A stretch of DNA of 64,000 bases from Atherix ibis (Eukaryota; Arthropoda; Insecta; Diptera; Athericidae), in the NCBI GenBank assembly GCA_958298945.1, contig OY282605.1, positions 119,532,267-119,596,266 on the forward strand. Reading direction: 5' to 3'. How positions within the stretch are numbered: position 1 is the stretch's first letter; each line of letters opens with the position of its first letter. The position numbers and the translations under genes are program-made. Positions 46,713 through 58,560 of this stretch are shown in pieces. The notes beneath the pieces were generated by a model. That model did not search any database and was not told the DNA's origin. It was given only the letters and a program-made list of their open reading frames with translations.

Positions 46713-49700
46713 CAGAGACGAGAGGCTTAAGAGGCCGAATTACATACCATCGCGTCTTTGTCGCAAAGCCTCCCCTTGCCCGTTCTTATTTCATCTTATT
46801 GCTCTCAGTCCGCATACTTCCCTTATGCTGGGAGAAGTGTCATGTGCCAGTTGCCATGTCAAAAGAAAAAAAACAACAAAATCACAAAAATCAAAATGTG
46901 CGGGCAATAAAAGTCAAACAGGCACAAATCAAAATTGACCACAACTACAGATGGCATTACACATGAATTGGCGATTAATTTCTTGGAATCCCAAGCATTG
47001 GGTAAGGGTATGGCCATTGGCGGCTTCTCATCAATGACATTTCGGTGTGAATGACGCGCCGCTTCCCTTCTTCTTTTGTGAATGTCATCACATAGCTTGG
47101 CTTTCATTACAAACGCCGTGTCACTGTGAACACAATAATTACTCTGCATTCGAATCGATCAATAAAAATAATAATTTTGGCACGGGCACTTGCTTACGTC
47201 AATTTAATATTAACCAACCAAATTTTCATATAACAATTCAGCTCTCCCCACTACCACTCCACCATCTTGGCAAATTTTTCTTATTTGTGAACGCTTTCAC
47301 GCAAATAATGGAGCAGAGAACAGTTGAGTGCGGCTCCCTTTCAACCTGTTGCGTGATGCGATGACGTGGCACGTTTCAAATTGCACACCACATTTAGTCA
47401 TTCAGCAGTTTGCTCAGCCATTCAGTTGTGCCGTCATTTTAAATGATAAGAAAAATAGGCAATAAATTGTCAAAATTACACTTTTATCAATCGGAAATTC
47501 CTATTTTTTTCTTTATTTTTTGATAAAAATTATTCTTTGGAGTTTTTAGGTTTTTTTCTTTTTTGATAAGTGGACAGAAGAAGACAAGGGGGGATAGGAA
47601 ATTCTGATGACTTTCACATTAAATATCGAACGAACAATGCATGTGATTAGGCTGAAGAGTCATTTGGTCGGTGGATTAATTAAATTGTCAGCGTTTCTTT
47701 TTTATTTTGCAAACACTTTAAATTTTAATAATTGCAAAAAAAGAGAACATAAAAATGACAACAATTCCGAAAAATTGATCTTTGTATCGATCGTGTTGCC
47801 ACCTCGACAGTCTTTTGAGGAAATGTTAATTTAAAAACAAAACTGCCACCATTAATTAATAGGCTTTCTTGTTTTTTTTCCCTTTTTCTTTTTTTGTTGG
47901 TCATTTACTTTTTTTTTAATTTTTATCTTTTTTTCTATGCTTTTTATGAATTATTGTATCTAATGGTGAAGAAAACGAGTTCTTGTTATTTGACTATCCA
48001 AGACGTGACAAACTAATTGCAATTTATTTGGGAGAATAAATCAAAAGTTCAGGTCTAACAGGTGCTGGCTGGTATGCTCGTTACGCAAATGGACTCAATT
48101 GAAGTAAATCAAATAAATTGCAGCAAGGGCCGGCCGGCTCATTAAGTAAGTAGTCCAAGGCGTAATCGAATGGCAAAGCGCAGCCTCTCCACTGCACCCG
48201 CATTGCATTGCACTGCATTATCATCGAGCGTAAGCACACCGCCATTACGACCATACCACCATTGATTACACTAACGCGCTCCATGACACCATGATTGTAC
48301 GAACAGAAACGTGGCTGCGAGTGATTATGAATCTGTATTTCCTGACGTTGCGCGCATCCAAGCTCAGCCAAGAAACCGATCACCGCACAGCGCGATCGCT
48401 CAAAATGCGCTTGCGCAAAGATTTTCGAATGTACTACAAGGTGTAAACTTTACATAATAATTAGTTCAGATACTGCAAAAGGAGATTACCAGTCGAGTTA
48501 AGTTGAGTCGCGCGCAAATCGTGTGCAACAAGCTCGTAGAACATGGCCGACGTATCGATCGGAAAATGTCCGATGATCTCTCGCATCGGCAACAAAGATT
48601 TAAGTGCGCAGCGGTGCCTACCTCACTAGAAATTCGCGATGCACTTTGATTCGCAAGAAATAATGATCTTCTTCTTACTCGTCTTCTCCGCGTTTTCTTG
48701 TTGGAATCGATTCATCAGCTGGTACCGATTTTTTTCTCAACTTCTTTTTATTGAATCTGTAATCGAGAAAAGAAATACGTACAACATTTTGGAGATGATC
48801 ATGTACTGCAGCCTATGATTCACACGATCGGCGTCCGAAGCAAACAACGTCAATCGGGTGGTGCGATGCGATACCATGCAAATCATATGAGCACACACAC
48901 GATCGTTTTTGGCCTCATTTGAATGCGATTCGGAACAATGGAAACAGATCAGCTGTCCCCAAGATTTATCGCAAAATTGTCTTTGTTTTTGTCAGCAAAT
49001 CCCCTCCGCCCCCAAAAGTTGCAAATTTTCTTTCTTTATAATAAAGCCATTTTGTGCATAAAGAGGAGTGAATCAGTCCAGAGTTGAGAGGGGATGAGAA
49101 AAAACTCTGATCCCGGAAGAGGGGCGAGTGGGGTCGATTAAAATAGAATAAGTTCCATCATTTTGCATGCGATACTCGAGTGTAAATGTTGGCCCCGATC
49201 GGTAAATTACGCGTCGTGACCGAAGAAACACTTGCCGTTCGCAAATGCGTTGGCAGATCATGCATGTTGCACCTATTCAGCGATTGCAGGAAAAATTTGT
49301 ATTCGATTGCGCAGTGCTAATTATCGTGTTTCAGCGGACGATAATGGTGAATAAAAGCCCACTCAATAGAGGAGTAAGGAGTCAATTGGTAATTGTTTTG
49401 CATCGCACCTGACGATTAAGGCTAGATAAGACTGTGTGTGGGTCAAACGGAAGGGCGGAGGGCGGAAAACAAATCGAAATGACGAGAAGGAAGTATCTTG
49501 AAATCAAAGTGGGAGACCTGCTTTTGGTAACTGAGGTATCGGTTAAAACGAAGAACATCCGTGTCAACCTACTCTACACGCCGTCATCCGTGAACGATGA
49601 TCGATTTCCATGAATGTTCATGCGACTCGGCGGAGTTCCTTGTTTGGTGAAAATTTCCATGAAAAAATAGATAGACAGCGGTGCACCTCCTCAGCTGCGA

Positions 49701-49859
49701 TTGGATCTTCTGGCCCACAGCATTGGTAGTGCTCCGGTGGTAATGATGACGATTATGAACAACCACTGATAGTGTATTGACAAATTGGTATCCACTCGGC
49801 ACGTACGTGTGGTGCATGTAATCTCGTTGGTACAGGCCATTCCCGTTCGAACCTAGTAT
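46713..49859. other. GC-richer region with many overlapping frames
   Basis: This region is visibly less AT-rich than the rest. Candidate minus-strand frames are 46859-47149 (CDDIHKRRREAARHSHRN inside), 48081-48383 and 49073-49261 (RSGPTFTLEYRMQNDGTYSI inside). On the plus strand 49478-49609 reads MTRRKYLEIKVGDLLLVTEV. None has convincing splice sites or a homologue I recognise. It could hold exons or conserved control elements. Confidence 0.3.
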
Positions 49860-50240
49860 CTATTGTACGAGTCCAAAGAAGACAAATCCCCCCAGAGTTA
49901 TCCACGAGAAGTTAGTAGAAGTCATATCCATCTCTGCGCTCGGTTTGTCTCTCTTCACTTCGGTCAACGGCTTCACTGTACGATCGGTAGTGCATCGTTT
50001 ACTGTAACCAATGCCCAAGATCGTCTTCAAGATCGCATTGAACTTTTCTAGGTCATTCACTTGCGGAGATTCCCTGGAATTGAAAATAGGTACCGGCCGT
50101 CCTGTGTACTCGTATTGGTAACTGCCGATGACCTGGACTATCCGTGGTGTGGTGCAACAACAGAGCACACACTCCGTCCAATATCCTGTTTTCAGACCAA
50201 GGAATTCGTTCGGATCTTGGCCAACGATCGCTTTTGAATG
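49860..50240 (-). CDS. possible exon, unknown protein
   Basis: About 125 minus-strand codons are open without a stop in a GC-richer stretch. They contain QDPNEFLGLKTGYWTECVLC, then IGSYQYEYTGRPVPIFNSRE, then LEKFNAILKTILGIGYSK, and end in a hydrophobic run (WITLGGFVFFGLV) and a TAG. A 125-codon open frame is unlikely by chance here. But there is no ATG, and the DNA before it is purine-rich with no acceptor. Another hydrophobic segment (WLFIIVIITTGALPMLW) follows about 100 bases downstream in another frame, so a decayed membrane-protein gene is also possible. Confidence 0.27.
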   Translation of the reverse strand, partial: HSKAIVGQDPNEFLGLKTGYWTECVLCCCTTPRIVQVIGSYQYEYTGRPVPIFNSRESPQVNDLEKFNAILKTILGIGYSKRCTTDRTVKPLTEVKRDKPSAEMDMTSTNFSWITLGGFVFFGLVQ

Positions 50241-52534
50241 ATTTTTTTCTTCTTTCTTTTCGTGTTTGTGTTATCGAAAAGCATCACCTTTTGTTCGGTT
50301 GCAACTTTATACGAACCGAGTGAATCCCATGAGCACATTTCGACAATTTCATTTGGGATTTTCTGGAATTCTCCGATTGGTTCTTAGCTCTCTACTCATC
50401 TGCTGCTTCTTGTTCTTCTTTATTTTATTATGCATATTAAACCCTCAATTTTCTTAGGCTAGACTCCTTATCGAATAGGGTCTTAAGAAATAGATGTGTC
50501 CGTTCGATCTAACTTATTGGTTTTCGCTGAATTGTCATTAGTCGAATTTCTTTTTGTACTCATTGTCAGCAGTCGTTTACTGTCATTATTGGTAATGATT
50601 GCATTTCCGAGGCTAATGAGCTCGAAGAACTTAAGGTCAATTGCATTTAAGGTATTTTAATAGATAATAAATGCAGGCATTTTTTTTTTTTTGTTGGGGT
50701 TATTGTAACTCACCGAAAAGGTATAAATTCACTTTTCTGGTCTGTTCCGTCTTAGTTCTCTTAATAATTTTCCATATTTTCGAAATTTTTATCTTTAGTA
50801 TTTTTACTTAAACAGCAATAATCATAATAATAATAATAATAGTTATTCGATGAAACTAGAAACCACCTAAAACTTGTATTCGATAAGGTTCAGTTTCCAT
50901 ATGATTTCGAAATATTTACCTTAAAACGGTAATTACTGAAAATAAAACTACAACACGGCAGGGAAAAACCAAAAACACAAAAGAAATAATGTTGGAGGAA
51001 CAAAGAAAAATACCAAAATCGAGTAATGAAAAATAATTTCGATTGACGTCAGCAAATTAAGGCTGTTACGACGATGGACAGTTGGAAGGTTCTTGGCCTC
51101 CAGGAATGTTAATACTTGCCATCGTCAGGTTATTTGTGAAAAAAGCTGGGCTTTTACAACATTTACGTGTATGGCACCTGGGGCCCATCCGAGTGATTAG
51201 TACGTAGAGTCTCAGTGTCACTGGTGCTACCATTTTGTACTATTCGCTAATTGACCTGCTTGACTGCTGCGACATTTCGAAATCTGCTGTTGTGTCCCTT
51301 TAAGTGGCAGAGTCCCACTGTCATTCGAGTATAAAATTGCACATTGGCACAAATTGTCGATCGACTATTATTGCTGGTTTTCGTTTGCTATTTTTTTTAA
51401 ATCGTTTTTGTGTGGTCACATTACATGTTTACGTTAACGCTTACGGTTGCATGCCAACACAACATGACCGAAACTGGCACACTCCAATCTCATTTGAGAG
51501 TCTGTTTGCACAAAAAAACCTCACCAACTATTATCGTTCTTATTTCTACAATATTTACTGAGATTCATTGTAAATTTATCAAATGTTCACAAGGAAGACC
51601 TCGATTTTTTAACGTCTTTTAATCATTTGAGCTCAACTCTACCTAATATTTGATAGTGTTTTATTATTAGAATTGTAGAAATGTGCAAGTGCATGCACTT
51701 GATGACGTCTCATCTCTTCTCCTTATCAGATGTGAACATTTATTTATTATCATTTAATGCAATATTAGCTTTTGTGTTTTCAGTATTTATAATATTGTAT
51801 GACTTAGGATTAATTTGCTTCAATTTTATTCTATTTAATAAAATATTTGAATCTAGTACAACTCGTATTTGGTATTAAAATGAATTCTACGAGTATTGTG
51901 CGAGGTCAGAATCGGTTATTTTTATTAGCAATGAGTTTGTTTATCGACCGACTAACTGAGACGCGAATTGAGTCCTTGTCCTTGGGTTCATGTACTTTAG
52001 TCTGGCTTTGAGCTAATTTTTTTTAAAAATTATTTTAATTAAAATTTCATATTTTATACTCATAAAGTGTGACCTTATTCTGGTTGTATCATATTTTCAA
52101 GATTAATTAAAAAAGGTTTTGATACATCAGACTAATTTGTGTGAATGACTTTTAGAAGGTGAATTTTTTTGATTTCTTGTTAGAGATCAAAAGTGCAAGT
52201 TTCACTGTTCAAAAAACTTCATCAATCAAAAATTTGATATTAAATATTAAATCTTTTTTAATTAAATTGAATATTTAGTATTTTTAAGGAACGAACAAAA
52301 ATCACATCATTGCAGGATAGAGAAATAAAAAAAATTGTAAGTTTCTTTGAATTTTAAGGAGTTCTGTCCACCTAAAACGTATGTTATGGAATAGGTTTAA
52401 ATAAGAACCTAAACGAAAAATTAACACACAAAAACTACAATATGATAAAAAAAATTTATTATTTACTTTAAAGAAAAACAATTGTAATTTTTCACTAAAA
52501 AAAAAGTAAAACACCAAAAAAACCATGAAAAATT
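50241..52534. other. unique sequence
   Basis: TATAAAT at 50722 is followed 32 bases later by TTAGTTC, an acceptable TATA/initiator pair, but no convincing coding start follows (the first ATG gives MKLETT and a stop). An AATAAT run lies at 50825-50840. No other gene-like signal is visible. Confidence 0.35.
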
Positions 52535-53645
52535 TAGTTTTGGACTTACAGTCAATAATTTTTCATAAAAATCCAATTTGGACTTACAGTGTCTAATTTA
52601 CCATCAGAAGCCATTTTGGACTAACAATTTAATTTTTCTGTAAAAAAATAAAAACTACAAAAAAAAACATCAAAAATAGTTTTTTTTATTAGAAGCTATT
52701 ATTTATCGGAAGCCATTTCAGTAAAGAATTTTTCATAAAAAGCCCTTTTGGACTTACTGCGTATAATTTTTTATTAAAAGCCATTTTGGACTTAGTGCAT
52801 ATAATTTTTTATTAAAAGCTATTTTGGACTTACAGTCAATAATTTTTCAGTACAAGCCATTTCAAACTTGCTGTCAATAATTTTTCATTAAAAGTTATTT
52901 TGAACTTGCAGCCAATAATTTTTCATCAAAAGCCATTTTACACAAACAATTTAATTTTATTGTAAAAAAAAATATAAATACTATAAGAAAAAGCATAAAA
53001 ATACTTTTTATTATGGGCTTTTTTGAACTCACAGCGTATAATTTTTCATCATAGGCCATTTTGGACTAACAATTTAATTTTTCTGCAAAAAAAACTACAA
53101 AAAACCATAAAAAATAGATTTTTATTAGAAGGTATTGTGGACTTACAGCCAATAATTTTTTATCAAAAGCCATTTTGGACTTATAGTCAATAATTTTTCA
53201 GTACAAGCCATTTCAAACTTGCTGTCAATAATTTTTCATTAAAAGTTATTTTGAACTTGCAGCCAATAATTTTTCATCAAAAGCCATTTTAGACTAACAA
53301 TTTAATTTGACTGTAAAAAAATAAATACTACAGAAAAAAACATAAAAAATACTTTTTTATTAGAGGCTATTTTGGACTCACAGCCGATAATTTTTTTATC
53401 AGAAGCCATTTTCGACTTACAGCCGATCATTTTTCAGTAGAATCCATTTTGGACTTTCAGTAAATAATGTTTCATCAAAAGCCATTTTCGAATTGCAGGC
53501 AATAATTCTTCATTAAAAGGTTTTTTTTTTATTATTTATTAGAAGTCATTTCGTAGAAAAACAAAATCACCATAAAAAATTAATTTTTCATTAAAAGCCA
53601 TTTTGGAATTACTTGACCGTAAGTCCAAAATGACTTCTAATGAAA
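52535..53645. repeat. AAGCCATTTTGGACTTACAG minisatellite
   Basis: Units of about 45-50 bases read AATTTTTCATYAAAAGCCAT, then TTTGGACTTACAGTCAAT. A longer block of about 350 bases (GTACAAGCCATTTCAAACTT onward) recurs near 52850 and 53201. The final unit at about 53618-53640 includes an inverted copy (AAGTCCAAAATGACTTCTAA). Confidence 0.9.
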
Positions 53646-55029
53646 AATAATAAAATTTTAACCAACAAATAATTAAATTTTGTGACAAATTTTTATCTCA
53701 TTTATAATAAATAAAGAAAAAAATTTATGCCAATTATTTAAAAATAAAAATTACCAAATTTTGTATAGGAGAATAAATTTTGACCGATAAAGTAAAGTTG
53801 AAGGTAAAAATCATGTATCTTATCAAGCGAAATTTTTAATTATATTAACAGCCAACCTATTTTAATCATATATACTTAAAATAAATTTATTTATTATCTT
53901 ATTAATTGAAGTAGTAAATCCTGCTCGATTGCCAAGTAAGATTTCATCGTAAAAAGTTTCTTGCTATTTGGAATTGTGTCTCAAAGCCGTTTTATAACGC
54001 CTAGATTTGACTAATTTTTACTTTAATTATTAAAATGGTTTCATGAATTGATTATAATTGGTTTTGTTTTGTTGCCTTCAGAAAGGTACTACCCGCCAAC
54101 TAATATCGTTTTACTAAAAATCAGAACAAGAACATGATCAGATCGCTACTTTAGATAAATGCCATTGTTTTCGTCGGTAATGTTACTTGGTGGTCTTAAA
54201 GATATCTAGAAGTAATAATAGAGTCATATCCTAGCTGACTGAGTAAACGATTACCTAATCACGTAACATAATTTTCGAATCACCAAGAGAGACTGTGAAA
54301 CTAACGAACAAGAAGAGAGACTGTCCGATTTCGATTGAATTAGTTCAAGGCAACAATGAAAAACTAAATGCGAAAAACTAAATCGGACTCGTAATATGCA
54401 ACTGTGTACACAAGGTGATATCAGCGAAATTCGCCTAGTACATATACGAAAATATATTGAATAAAATGAAAAGTTATTTTGGTTAAGCAAAAGGAAATCG
54501 GCACACAAAAACCAAATCGGCCATTGTAGATTTTTATCGGTAAAAACTCTATTTCCAAATCGAGTGGAGAGCAGGTAACCGACAAAACTTATCGGTGATT
54601 GGAGGCCGCCCAATATAGCCAGTCTATCGGTGTGTGCTCAGGGCTCCTTCATAATCTTATGCGGCACGGTTGATTACGTCTTTGTTACGATGTATAGATC
54701 GCTTAGTATTAGTTAGTTAGTTCTTCAGTTCAGCTTTGGCCTCCAACTATTTTCTATACTCCGTCATACACTGTCTAAAAGTTGGAATTTAACGATGGAT
54801 GATGGCTAAATAGCCTCAGGTGATTGTGGGTTTTTCCATATTTTACTATTGCACGTGCAAAATTGAAATAGCGAAACTCAAACGATCGAGGCTAGGTTCT
54901 CTTAAACTTGTACCTGGTTTTGCCTAACAACAAACACGAACAACGATGCTGTAGCAGCCAGCAGCCATTGGATTGGATTTGTACAGTTCGCACAAGCTCT
55001 CGTAGATAAGTTAAGTGTGCCAAGGCCGA
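53646..55029. other. unique sequence
   Basis: No supported gene. The 120-codon minus-strand frame at 54251-54613 is rich in Ser, Phe, Leu and Cys and lacks splice support. Confidence 0.4.
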
Positions 55030-55266
55030 TCAACAAGAAATGGCCTTCAAGCGCCACGCCATGCCACGCCGCATCACCCACTCGGTAGCTACTTGCTGTA
55101 AGTGCCTCTGATCACCGCGCTCAATATTGTGTGTCAGCGAAATGAACAAGCCAGCAATAGTTTCCAATTTGGTTGTTTGGTAAGCGAAGAATTCCAATTG
55201 CAAAATTTTGCAAACCAAATTGCTAAATTCGTCCTCGTTCGATTGTAACACCTTCGGTTTTGGTTA
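55030..55266 (-). CDS. hypothetical minus-strand ORF, possibly C-terminal
   Basis: After an upstream in-frame TAA the frame runs about 78 codons to a TGA. It contains VLQSNEDEFSNLVCKILQLE, then FFAYQTTKLETIAGLFIS, then HNIERGDQRHLQQVATEWVM. Composition and codon use look coding, mostly helical. No ATG lies at the start and the nearest acceptor is poor. On the plus strand the same DNA has an ATG frame (MAFKRHAMPRRITHSVATC) ending at a GTAAGT donor near 55096, which is a competing reading. Confidence 0.28.
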
Positions 55267-56439
55267 GCTGACCTCTCCCACTTTTCCAATAATAACAGGT
55301 CTTATTCCGCCCTACCCCCTTTTTTTATCTATCTCTGGCGCTCTGTTTCTGTATTTCAAAAGTATCTTCACCATCCTATGCATCTTCTTCTATTTATTTT
55401 TTTAAATTCAGTAAGCATAAAAAATTAGGCAACTCCAGTTTTAAATGCTCCCATTTTTAAAATAAGCCCGCTACACCATTGCCACCATTTTGCTGATTAC
55501 CCCATACACTTCAGAATTTACCTTACCCCTCAGCTGACAGCATTTCCAGAGAAATTCACCACTCTTCAAAGTGACAGCGCGCAAATTCACTTTTCACCAA
55601 ATAATTCGCAACAACAACAATAACAAAATTTTGCAAAATTCATAAAATGCAAACACGAGAAATAAGAAAAAGAAAATTACAAAATTATAAAAAAGTGTTT
55701 TTTTTTTTGTTCATAATAAAATAAATTTTGTGATATTTTTACCTAAAAAATAGTGAAACGGAAATTTTGTTTGTTTTTTCTTTTTCTTCTTCCAAAAATA
55801 GTGAAACGATCCCCAGTATTAAAATTTCTTAGGCAACTGGCACAATAAAAAACCAGTTAACTGGCGCAATTGACACCTTCTGCGTCACCCTTCCCTCCCC
55901 CAACTGCCACCTCCCTTACAACTTTTACAAACGGTATATACTTTTTAACAATCAATCTCCGAAACGACGAGATTCATGAGCTGCTGTTCAACCTCAACCT
56001 CGCGCATAGTTTTGTGAAAATTTTCCTGAACGCCGCATAAACGCGCACACAACGAACCATCATCGACTATTTACCAATTTTCCTAGTGTGTGTGCACGTT
56101 TGCAAAACCGACCCACAAACTCTAACTTGCCTATTCGCTGTTCGAGATTCCAACTAGGAAAACCAAGTTTCGCAACCGATTTAGAATTATGGCTTTGGCC
56201 CCATTTGGAATAATTTCAACCAACTCCATTTAAGTTGTTGCGACGACGATCTCATAACGAATTGAATTGAGGGGCTTTCGATTGTGAATTGAAACTGAAT
56301 CGTTCGGATTGGGGGCTGCTGTTGCTGTTATGCGGTTTGCGAACGTTTGCGCAGCTCACGTTTTTACCTTCACGATTTCGAGTTCCAGCTTAGACTGACC
56401 TTTTTTATTGATTGGATTTTTTTCTTCTCCATTTTTTAG
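55267..56439. other. unique sequence
   Basis: No supported gene. CAACAACAACAATAAC-type and A-rich runs around 55600-55700 resemble an insect 5' leader, but no promoter pair is visible. Confidence 0.35.
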
Positions 56440-56589
56440 CTACAATCACTTTTAGTACGGCGAATGGTAAATTTTTCATGTTTGCTATTACAGCTATTAT
56501 GGATGGTGGTGAGCTGTTACCGGATGCATATTCACGGAAAGAGGGCTCGGTACAGGTTCGAACTGCTTTGCGCATACCTAACTGCCTAA
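56440..56589 (+). CDS. possible terminal exon with a membrane segment
   Basis: A very strong acceptor (TTTTTTTCTTCTCCATTTTTTAG) precedes 49 phase-0 codons and a TAA: LQSLLVRRMVNFSCLLLQLL, then WMVVSCYRMHIHGKRARYRF, then ELLCAYLTA. The hydrophobic run fits a single helix followed by basic residues. A second acceptor at about 56493 with a different frame (MDGGELLPDAYSRKEGSVQV) competes. No upstream partner exon was found. Confidence 0.28.
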   Translation, partial: LQSLLVRRMVNFSCLLLQLLWMVVSCYRMHIHGKRARYRFELLCAYLTA

Positions 56590-58560
56590 GAGCTTCACAG
56601 CGTCACTGAGAATGGGAACTAACGCCAACCAAAGTTTTGGTACTGCTGATGTCATGGAAGAGGGGATCCCAACTACTGGTAGGGGATTCGACGGGCAAAT
56701 GGAGAAAATGGGTAGCGATTGCGTACTCAATATTCACCCCCCCCCCCCCTCCGTAAGGGGCGCAACGCAATGAGAAAATGTGTCACTAAATGCGGTTGAA
56801 TATTTTAAGTGTGCGCGTGCGATCATCAATCGATTCGGCGGAACAATGCCATTGGAAGGAATTTCGTATGCCTTGAAATTGTTGGAATGGTCACACGTTC
56901 GATGATTCGATGATCGATGAATTGATGAGGCGATAAATTCGATGGATCAGCGTGGATAATCCAAAAGAGACGCTGCCCCAAACCTTTGTAACGTTTGCAA
57001 TGGGCTGTGATCTGTCGTATTTTGATAAAATTTTCCTTGCCCCGCGTCAGGCTTTGTACACTTTACACTTTAGGCACTGACCGAACCTTGATCCCCATTG
57101 CAGTTGTTTTAGTCAAATTTATCTAACGGCACAATTAAAGGTTAGTTCCGAAATTTTGTCCAGAAATAATTACAAAACATGAAATAATCGTGAAAGGATA
57201 AACGCCACGAATTTGCGGAGATCGGCCGTTTCGAAATTTGCATTTAACAGAAAATATTTCCATCGAAATGATTGTAAATGAATGAGGACGAGAATAGGTG
57301 GCGATGGTGGCGTCGATCTGTTGAAGACGGTCTGGTCTGTCGGTTCGGGGTACCGGGAGAGGGTTCGATTTGCAATGAGTTTACACCAATTTCGATAGTA
57401 AAATTACCCAATCACACGTTGTGGGCAAATAAACCTAATCACATGGTATAGGCTCGTCGGACTGTTCCGAGCCAGAATGAAGGGAAACCTTTACTTCTCG
57501 ACGATTACCCTTTAAAAAATAAAAAAGAGCCACAAGCAAACGATTATAGGGAAATGAATGGCCTTTTTCTCCGTAAATCTTCGCTAATTTCAATCGTGAT
57601 GATTATGACGATGACGCTGATGATTTTGTATCGGTTTTATTTTCTCTGCCATCTTTTACCGATGGGTATGGTGTGTATGGTAACAGATTAAATGTCTATC
57701 TTGAAATTAGATAAATATGCTGAACGATAAAATGATGGAAAGTGTGTTAGGCCATGACTATAATGAAAACATGAAAAGATACCAATTTGTTGAATGTTGG
57801 GTGAAGGGGGGAGCTGGAGTGGAGAGCACCCATGGAATAGGGAGCAGTGAGAATGAGGAAAAAAAATTGTATTTTTAAACTTTTCATTATTGAAAAATGA
57901 AAGCGCCGCGCTTCTATACGATACACATAATTGGCACAAATATTATATTGCCACGAGAATATTTTCAATTCCTTTCACTTTTTTAACAGTAACAACAACA
58001 ATGGAAAATTACATAAAATCGAAAATGGATTCGCGTTTTGTAAGATGGCAATCGTGAACGCGTGCAGAAAACTACAACAACCATCATCGCCACAACTACT
58101 ACTACTACTACTACAACTGCCACTACTGTTGCTACTATCATTCCTATTTGCGATACTATTACTATCACTTGCATTACTAAAATATGACGAAAACTACTAT
58201 TATTGCCTTCAAGAGGTGCGTGTATTTAATGAATTCTGTGCATTCCCAACGAAAATATTTCGATTTCACTTTAATTGTGCCTACACTTCCTCTCTCCTTT
58301 CTCCTATCGGTTGACTACCCAACAAAAATATCAGGGAAACAATTTTTTTTTGTTTTGTTTAATAGTAAGAACTACGCCATCAAATAATTAATTTTAAAAC
58401 TATTTTCAACCCTAATCTCATTGAGAAGAGCCAACATCTTTAATTTCAGAATTTTTTTTAAAGAAAATTTAAAAATCTTACCAAAAATATAGAAAAAGTT
58501 AGTTTGAAAAAATTACACAGAAAATGGAAAAGAATTTTTAAATAAGTTTTAAAACCAAAT
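56590..58560. other. unique sequence with simple repeats
   Basis: A 13-base C run lies at 56737-56749, GATTCGATGATCGATG-type runs at 56880-56945, and a CTA/CAA trinucleotide run at 58097-58140. The long plus-strand frame 57931-58311 is driven by that run (poly-Leu) and is not accepted. Confidence 0.45.

Noticed and set aside
50722..50880. TATA plus TTAGTTC pair as a gene start
   Set aside because: Spacing is acceptable but the first ATG reads six codons to a stop, with no donor. Kept only as a note.
54251..54613. 120-residue minus-strand ORF
   Set aside because: Rich in Ser, Phe, Leu, Cys and Arg, without splice sites; it resembles random open sequence.
56540..56600. GGTTCGAACTG as a tRNA B box
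   Set aside because: The flanking bases cannot form a T-stem, and no matching A box or acceptor stem is present.
57931..58311. 127-residue plus-strand ORF with poly-Leu
   Set aside because: It is driven by a CTA/CAA trinucleotide run; no start context, splice or conserved motif supports it.
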